Below, in pieces: positions 7,113 to 12,013 of a stretch of 12,013 nt of DNA. Made by a program: the position numbers and the translations under genes. The DNA lies in assembly GCA_009705865.1 (NCBI GenBank), contig WLSJ01000052.1, forward strand, positions 1-12,013, read 5' to 3'. Within the stretch, counting starts at the first letter, position 1. Each line of letters starts with the position of its first letter. This DNA comes from Actinomycetota bacterium. GTDB lineage: Bacteria; Actinomycetota; Acidimicrobiia; Acidimicrobiales; Ilumatobacteraceae. Below the pieces are notes generated by a model. The model did no database searches. It had not been told where the DNA came from and worked only from the letters and a program-made list of their open reading frames with translations.

Positions 7113-8144
7113 ATGTTTCGTCGTGTCATAGGTGCTCCGCAGCACTACGACTGGGGCGACCCCACTTTTATTCCGCAACTATTCCAGTTTCCTGCTGGCG
7201 CACAACCGTGGGCAGAGATGTGGTTCGGCACTCACCCAGCAGCGCCATCTCGCCTTGATTCCGAAGACGGACCATTGTTGTCAGACGACATTGGCGATAT
7301 GACAATGCTTGTCAAAGTTCTCGCGTGTGCTGCACCGCTATCTCTGCAAACCCACCCAACACGCCAGCAAGCCGAACGTGGATTTGCACGAGAAAATGCA
7401 ACCGGTATCGCTCTCAATGATTCGAAACGAATTTACAAAGATGCGTCAGACAAACCTGAGCTACTGATAGCTCTGACCGAATTCGAAGCACTGTGTGGTT
7501 TTGACACTATTGATTCTTCTATTGCTCGCCTGCAACAGTTTGGTTGGCACGACGAAGCTGACGTTCTTGACCAAAACGGCATCGACGGGTATTTGTTGTG
7601 GGCATTTGATCAGCGCACTGCGCCATCGATGACATCAGTGCCCGACTGGATGACACGCCTCAGCGATGCATACCCAACAGACCGGGCATTACGCGTTGCC
7701 CCGCTATTGCATCATGTTGTGCTGCAACCCGGGCAAGCCATTTCTCTTCCTGCCGGAAACCTGCACGCATATTTGCACGGAGCAGGACTTGAAGTCATGG
7801 CATCGTCAGACAATGTGGTGCGCGCAGGCTTTACCTCGAAGCATGTTGACGTAGCCGAACTATTACGGGTTGTTGACACGTCTCCCCTTGCTCACCCCGT
7901 TTCATCACCGGGCGACAACGGACATTGGATGGAATACATATCCCCGTCAGCAGCATTCTCTGTTGCCTCAACCTCGTGGGAAAATCTGCACACGGTAGAA
8001 GCAAGCACTTCTCACAGATTCTTTTTTGGACCCGTGGGCGACGATGCGACTCCTGATATGACATGGCTACCCGCCGGAGAATCACACAACTTTAAAACCA
8101 TGCCAGGCACTCACAATATTGCCTGGATGTTTACTCAGAACTAA
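7113..8144 (+). CDS. manA: mannose-6-phosphate isomerase, class I
   Basis: This zinc enzyme interconverts mannose-6-phosphate and fructose-6-phosphate, feeding GDP-mannose and so mannosylated lipids and glycans. It is 343 residues, somewhat shorter than the usual 390 or so. The start MFRRVIGAPQHYDWGD is the family N-terminus. The metal ligands are visible: Q79 and H81 in LSLQTHPTRQQAERGF, E116 in YKDASDKPELLIAL, and H218 in LPAGNLHAYLHGAGLEVMAS. R237 in DNVVRAGF is the likely catalytic arginine. The ATG lies 2 bases after the proS stop with GAAGG at 7102-7106, so the two genes are surely co-transcribed. Its stop overlaps the ispG stop on the other strand. The pairing with proS has no obvious functional logic. 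Confidence 0.95.
   Translation: MFRRVIGAPQHYDWGDPTFIPQLFQFPAGAQPWAEMWFGTHPAAPSRLDSEDGPLLSDDIGDMTMLVKVLACAAPLSLQTHPTRQQAERGFARENATGIALNDSKRIYKDASDKPELLIALTEFEALCGFDTIDSSIARLQQFGWHDEADVLDQNGIDGYLLWAFDQRTAPSMTSVPDWMTRLSDAYPTDRALRVAPLLHHVVLQPGQAISLPAGNLHAYLHGAGLEVMASSDNVVRAGFTSKHVDVAELLRVVDTSPLAHPVSSPGDNGHWMEYISPSAAFSVASTSWENLHTVEASTSHRFFFGPVGDDATPDMTWLPAGESHNFKTMPGTHNIAWMFTQN
8141..8144. other. convergent 3' overlap of manA and ispG
   Basis: The two stop codons interlock: manA ends TAA at 8142-8144 (plus) and ispG ends TAG at 8143-8141 (minus). There is no intergenic space, and I see no hairpin plus T-run around the junction, so the transcripts must end inside each other's coding region or by Rho. 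Confidence 0.9.
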
Positions 8145-9358
8145 TTGCCTACAGCTTTTCTGATTTCCACGATTTTTTCGGCTGCATGATTGGCGTCTTC
8201 GCCTTTTTCATCCATGAGATGAGATCTGTCACGAGCCGCTTCACGTTCAGCAAGTTTTGTGTCAGCGCGAGCGATAGCTGCATCTGTGCCGTGTTCGTTA
8301 ATGAACTCGGCCCATTCGACCAATGCTTCAACCATCTCGTCTTCTGGCACAACAGCAACATTGCGGCCCTTGACGAATAGATGTCCGCGCTTGTTACCAG
8401 CAGCAATACCAAGATCTGCTTCGCGTGCTTCACCTGGGCCATTGACAACACAACCCATCACAGCAATTTGAAGCGGCAGCTTCTTGTGTTCAAAAGCAGC
8501 AAGTGCTCGATTAGCTACATCGATCACGTCAATTTCTGCTCGTCCACAACTTGGGCATGCAATGAGGTCAACGTTCTTACGTTCACGTAAGCCGAGTGCT
8601 TCTAACAATTGTCGGCCAGCACGTGCTTCTTCAACTGGGTCAGCAGTGAGGCTGTATCTAATGGTGTCGCCAATGCCTTCTAGTAGCAGAGTGGAAATTC
8701 CGGCAGTCGCCTTAATAAGACCGGCAGGTGGTGGGCCAGCTTCTGTGACACCGAGGTGAAGTGGAATATCTGTGGCCTCGGCCAACATGCGATACGCCTC
8801 GACCATCAGCGGAACATTGCTTGCCTTCACTGAAATCTTGATGAGATTGAAATCAACTTCCTTGAAGTATGCAATTTCATGCATAGCCGATTCCACCATT
8901 GCAGCTGCAGTGAGTCCGCCGTACTTTTCATACAACGACGGATCAAGAGACCCACCATTAACGCCGATTCGAATTGCAAGATTTCGATCTCGCGCTTCAG
9001 ATGCAACAGCTTTGATGTGTTCTGGTTTACGAATGTTGCCAGGGTTCAAACGAAGTCCGTGAACACCTGCTTCCATTGCAGCCAACGCCATCTTGTACTG
9101 ATGGTGAATATCGGCGATGATCGGAATAGGAGAACGCGGAACAATTTGCGCAAGACCTTCTGCTGCATCTTGGTCATTACATGTGCACCGAACAATGTCG
9201 CAGCCTGCTGCTGCCAATGCGTAGATCTGCTGCAATGTGCCTTCGACATCGGCGGTCTTCGTAGTGGTCATGGACTGCACCGTGATGGGAGCACCACCAC
9301 CGACAGGAACTTTGCCCACCATGATTTGCTGAGTATTGCGACGCTCGAACATGTTCAT
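8141..9358 (-). CDS. ispG: 4-hydroxy-3-methylbut-2-enyl-diphosphate synthase (GcpE)
   Basis: IspG reduces the cyclic intermediate MEcPP to HMBPP, the penultimate step of the MEP isoprenoid pathway, using a [4Fe-4S] cluster. It is 405 residues. The TIM-barrel half shows ITVQSMTTTKTAD (25-37), IPIIADIHHQYKMALAA (78-94) and GLRLNPGNI (101-109). The cluster half has cysteines 268 and 271 (ACPSCGR) and 303 with E310 (MGCVVNGPGEA), matching E. coli C270/C273/C305/E312 closely. A charged C-terminal tail of about 48 residues (358-405) extends beyond the usual end. ATG at 9358 is chosen; a second in-frame ATG at 9352 would drop only two residues, and neither has a strong ribosome site. It follows the site-2 protease gene after 23 bases, so it is probably the last gene of the cdsA-dxr-protease-ispG operon. 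Confidence 0.97.
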   Translation of the reverse strand: MNMFERRNTQQIMVGKVPVGGGAPITVQSMTTTKTADVEGTLQQIYALAAAGCDIVRCTCNDQDAAEGLAQIVPRSPIPIIADIHHQYKMALAAMEAGVHGLRLNPGNIRKPEHIKAVASEARDRNLAIRIGVNGGSLDPSLYEKYGGLTAAAMVESAMHEIAYFKEVDFNLIKISVKASNVPLMVEAYRMLAEATDIPLHLGVTEAGPPPAGLIKATAGISTLLLEGIGDTIRYSLTADPVEEARAGRQLLEALGLRERKNVDLIACPSCGRAEIDVIDVANRALAAFEHKKLPLQIAVMGCVVNGPGEAREADLGIAAGNKRGHLFVKGRNVAVVPEDEMVEALVEWAEFINEHGTDAAIARADTKLAEREAARDRSHLMDEKGEDANHAAEKIVEIRKAVGN

Positions 9359-9381
9359 CAGTCTGTCAGTTCCGCGACCAA

Positions 9382-10629
9382 TTAACCGATTGGTTGCGTG
9401 ATATCGAGGTACAAACCGGTGATAAGCAGTAGTGACAAAAGCCCCACCACCATTGTGGCAAGCGGCACCATTTTGTTGATGTCTGCTCGATACAGCTTTC
9501 CTTTGCGTGAACGCACGCGCTCGTAGATAGCAATGGCTGCATGGCCCCCATCAAATGGCAGGAGCGGAAACATATTGAAAACCCCTACAAATACATTGAT
9601 GCTGGCAAGCAATACAAGAACACCCTTGAGGCCATCGGAACGACCGATGGTGCCCCCGATCTCGCTGACGCCAACCACTGTGGTGGGACGAGTCTCAAGC
9701 GTGGCTTCAGGAGAATTGGTGAGATGGCGAATGGAGTTCATGGGATTAAGCGCCACCACAACACCACGCACCGAACCTGTAATGGTGGACCCGATATCTG
9801 ACAGCGAATGTCCAACTGACGAAAGAACACTGAGTTCTTTCCAACCCCAGTCATCTGCCATCACTCCGAGATATGCGCGACCAGGTTTGGTGGGATGAGT
9901 TGTCAACACGACATTGCGTGATTGGCGCACACCATTATGTTCAAACACCACATTGATGGAGTCGCCTACCCGAAATGTTTGGATGGCTGACGAAACACTG
10001 TTGTAGTCAGTTACCGGAACACCGCCGACAGAGACCAGCACATCACCGATAACGATGCCAGCTTGAGAAGCAGGGCTCGTTGCAGCATCAAGACCACGGA
10101 TAGTTGATACCCCGGTGTTTTGTTCACGCCCGCTAGAGGAATACACGCCGAAGAACAACACGAAAGCAATCACCATGTGCATCAGAGACCCAGCGGTAAT
10201 AACCAGCAATCGTCGAGGAAAAGTTTGAGAGCGATACGCGCGTGATTCATCGGCAGGATCTACTTCGTCAACGTTGTTCATTCCGATGATGCGCACAAAG
10301 GCACCCAACGGCAATGCGCGCACTCCGTATTCCACTTCTCCCTTTGTGCGGCTCCACACTCGTGGCCCAAAGCCCATGAAGAACTGTGTGACTTTCATGC
10401 CCGTCAAACGAGCAGTTGAATAGTGACCGACCTCGTGCAAGAACACCGATACCAGTAGCCCCACGACAAAGACACATGTCCACGGATTCTTAACGGCCAA
10501 AAATGCCAGCAGACCAAGCATCGCTAGGCCAGTTATTTTGCCGCCGGGAGTTGCCATCGGTGTTATCGGTTCATCAACAGCACCGCCTGCTGCAATCTCG
10601 GAACGGAAGCGATGGTAAAAATCACTCAT
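9382..10629 (-). CDS. site-2 protease (RseP/Rip1-type M50 intramembrane metalloprotease)
   Basis: This is a membrane zinc protease that cleaves transmembrane substrates such as anti-sigma factors. It is 415 residues. It has a 30-residue soluble N-terminus, hydrophobic segments at about 33-46 and 51-64 running into the zinc motif HEVGH (65-69), a transmembrane stretch at about 141-163, a periplasmic PDZ domain (about 178-245), and a C-terminal core with FNMFPLLPFDGGH, where D360 is the third metal ligand. The FDGGHAAIAIYERVR segment and GMKVTQFFMGFGPRVWS closely resemble mycobacterial Rip1, as does the position between dxr and ispG. The usual AGPxxN motif reads AGSLMH (146-151). The ATG overlaps the dxr stop (ATGA, 10626-10629) and has GAGGA nine bases upstream, which supports the full-length start. 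Substrates cannot be told from the sequence. Confidence 0.95.
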   Translation of the reverse strand: MSDFYHRFRSEIAAGGAVDEPITPMATPGGKITGLAMLGLLAFLAVKNPWTCVFVVGLLVSVFLHEVGHYSTARLTGMKVTQFFMGFGPRVWSRTKGEVEYGVRALPLGAFVRIIGMNNVDEVDPADESRAYRSQTFPRRLLVITAGSLMHMVIAFVLFFGVYSSSGREQNTGVSTIRGLDAATSPASQAGIVIGDVLVSVGGVPVTDYNSVSSAIQTFRVGDSINVVFEHNGVRQSRNVVLTTHPTKPGRAYLGVMADDWGWKELSVLSSVGHSLSDIGSTITGSVRGVVVALNPMNSIRHLTNSPEATLETRPTTVVGVSEIGGTIGRSDGLKGVLVLLASINVFVGVFNMFPLLPFDGGHAAIAIYERVRSRKGKLYRADINKMVPLATMVVGLLSLLLITGLYLDITQPIG

Positions 10630-11768
10630 CGTGCCAGTTCCTCACGCGCCAAACGACGTCCTTCAGCATCAGCGTTAAGAACATCATCAACCGATGTTGG
10701 CACACTCACCGTGAATTTTTCCATCACCTGTGAGACAAAAATTCCTATTTGTGCCCATGTGATTTTCCCAGCGAGAAATGCTTCAACAACAATCTCGTTT
10801 GCTGCAGACAAGGCAGCGGGCGCTGTACCTCCGGCTTTTCCGGCGGCATATGCAAGATCGAGACACATAAATGTCTGTCTGTCTGGTGGTTCAAAATCAA
10901 GTCGCGAAAGAGTTGACCAATCGATACGACCAAACGGAGTTGCAATGCGATGCGGGTATCCGAGTGCGTATCCGATTGGCAATCTCATATCCGGCATTGA
11001 CAGCTGAGCAATTGTGGAACCGTCTGTGAATTCAACCATTGAGTGCACAACAGATTGTGGGTGAACGACAACGTCAATGTTGTCGAACGATGTTCCGAAA
11101 AGTTCATGTGCTTCGATTACTTCAAGTCCCTTGTTCATTAACGTCGAAGAATCAATCGTTATTTTGGGGCCCATCTTCCATGTGGGGTGTGCCAACGCTT
11201 CGTTCACCGTGACGTCAGCAAGTGATGATGCAGACCGGCCACGAAACGGACCACCACTAGCAGTGAGAACTATTCGAGCAACCTCTGACTCTGGTCGCGA
11301 AGATGACCGAAGGCATTGGTGAATGGCGCAATGTTCACTATCAACAGGTACCAGTTGCGCACCAGGCGTGCGTCGCAGGGGCTGCACCAATGGGCCTGCA
11401 GCAATGAGGCTTTCTTTGTTTGCTAAGCCAAGAGTTTTTCCGGCGCGCAGTGTCTCAAGAGTGACAGACAAACCAGCGAACCCGACGACGCCATTGATAA
11501 CAACATCTGCAACGTCAACAACATCAGTGAGAGATGAAGTAACTGCAATGCCAGGTAATGCTGCAGCGACGATTGCTCGTTGCTTTTCATCAGTGACAAC
11601 TACAACGTCAGGTCGCAGTTGTTTAGCTTGAGCAATCACTGTGTCTGCAGACGACCCCACAGCAAGTGCTGTTACACGGTATTTATCTGGTTCAGAAAGA
11701 ACTACATCAATTGTTTGTGTGCCAATGGACCCTGAAGATCCTGCAATAGCGACGCGAGTTACGACCAA
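10626..11768 (-). CDS. dxr: 1-deoxy-D-xylulose-5-phosphate reductoisomerase
   Basis: DXR converts DXP to MEP with NADPH, the committed step of the MEP isoprenoid pathway whose later step ispG lies two genes downstream. It is 380 residues. The NADPH site is GSSGSIGTQT (10-19). Other family blocks are GLANKESLIAAG (114-125), metal ligands D143 and E145 in PVDSEHCAIHQ, E216 in STLMNKGLEVIEAHELFG, the substrate loop HPTWKMGPKITIDS (194-207), and VVHPQSVVHSMVEF (234-247). The start must be TTG at 11766-11768: an in-frame TAG lies at 11772-11774 and the NADPH motif begins at residue 10, with no ATG or GTG between. It overlaps the end of cdsA by 10 bases and has no clear ribosome site, so translation probably depends on coupling to cdsA. 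Confidence 0.97.
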   Translation of the reverse strand: MVVTRVAIAGSSGSIGTQTIDVVLSEPDKYRVTALAVGSSADTVIAQAKQLRPDVVVVTDEKQRAIVAAALPGIAVTSSLTDVVDVADVVINGVVGFAGLSVTLETLRAGKTLGLANKESLIAAGPLVQPLRRTPGAQLVPVDSEHCAIHQCLRSSSRPESEVARIVLTASGGPFRGRSASSLADVTVNEALAHPTWKMGPKITIDSSTLMNKGLEVIEAHELFGTSFDNIDVVVHPQSVVHSMVEFTDGSTIAQLSMPDMRLPIGYALGYPHRIATPFGRIDWSTLSRLDFEPPDRQTFMCLDLAYAAGKAGGTAPAALSAANEIVVEAFLAGKITWAQIGIFVSQVMEKFTVSVPTSVDDVLNADAEGRRLAREELAR

Positions 11769-12013
11769 GGACTAATAACCAACATGAGGTAGTACACGGC
11801 TGGAAGAACGAAGAAGAAACCATCGAATCTGTCTAAGACTCCGCCATGTCCTGCAACGATGGTGCCAAAGTCTTTGACATCAAGGTTGCGCTTAAACATT
11901 GATTCAACAAGATCACCAAGTGGAGCCATGACTGCGATAACGATTGTCAGGGCAATCCATTCGCCCATGGAATTCCATGTGCCGTTCTGGGATCCGAAGA
12001 CAACGACTGCGAC
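11759..12013 (-). CDS. cdsA: phosphatidate cytidylyltransferase (CDP-diglyceride synthase), C-terminal part
   Basis: CdsA makes CDP-diacylglycerol from phosphatidate and CTP, the branch point for membrane phospholipids. Only the last 84 codons are in the window; the frame is open across the right edge. The family signature is present: SMFKRNLDVKDFG then GHGGVLDRFDG (about 38-61 residues before the stop), preceded by a hydrophobic segment and followed by a final one (FFFVLPAVYYLMLVISPW). The usual Pro-x-His-Gly-Gly reads Ala-Gly-His-Gly-Gly. The stop TAA (11759-11761) lies inside the dxr start region (10-base overlap). cdsA directly before dxr is a common bacterial order, and frr and pyrH may well lie beyond the right edge. 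Confidence 0.93.
   Translation of the reverse strand, partial: VAVVVFGSQNGTWNSMGEWIALTIVIAVMAPLGDLVESMFKRNLDVKDFGTIVAGHGGVLDRFDGFFFVLPAVYYLMLVISPWS

Noticed and set aside
1..12013. A hidden novel system such as a defence, toxin-antitoxin or secondary-metabolite locus
   Set aside because: Every stretch longer than 131 bases is covered by a recognised conserved gene in a normal context, so there is no room for an additional unannotated system beyond the regulatory signals listed.

Overview
The window looks like chromosomal housekeeping DNA from an actinobacterium (Actinomycetota) of roughly even G+C (judged by eye). Three things point there: a Rip1-type site-2 protease sitting between dxr and ispG, as in Mycobacterium; a DsbA-like protein that closely resembles the mycothiol-linked Rv2466c family; and an IF-2 with a very long Ala/Lys- then Gly/Pro/Arg-rich N-terminal half. 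A low- to mid-GC aquatic lineage, possibly Acidimicrobiia-like, is my guess and is not proven. Coding density is very high: nine of the ten genes start or end within 25 bases of, or overlapping, a neighbour. The only real intergenic space is 131 bases between rimP and proS.

Layout. Positions 1-5215 (minus strand) carry one operon read right to left: rimP, nusA, infB, then a DsbA/Rv2466c-like oxidoreductase cut by the left edge. These cover 30S maturation, transcription elongation/termination and translation initiation, plus a thiol-redox protein. Positions 5216-5346 are a divergent control region. It holds a strong 9-bp hairpin followed by a T-rich run in the rimP direction, which looks like an intrinsic terminator in the leader of the rimP-nusA-infB operon. 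Positions 5347-8144 (plus strand) hold proS (prolyl-tRNA synthetase with editing domain) and manA (class I mannose-6-phosphate isomerase), 2 bases apart. Positions 8141-12013 (minus strand) hold cdsA (partial, right edge), dxr, a Rip1/RseP-like site-2 protease and ispG. This is a membrane-lipid and isoprenoid (MEP pathway) operon with an intramembrane protease; ispG meets manA tail to tail with a 4-base overlap.

From memory, the gene order infB-nusA-rimP-proS-ispG-rip1-dxr-cdsA is the order seen in Mycobacterium tuberculosis. Here it is compressed, and the proS block is turned to the opposite strand. Two genes usual in this operon are absent where expected: ylxR between nusA and infB, and rbfA after infB.

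I see no mobile element, CRISPR array, tRNA or rRNA, and no obviously novel multi-gene system. The points most worth a second look are the leader hairpin before rimP, the CPWA (not CPWC) active site of the DsbA-like protein, the in-frame nusA-TAA-CCC-TTG-infB junction, and the non-canonical AGSxMH motif in the site-2 protease.
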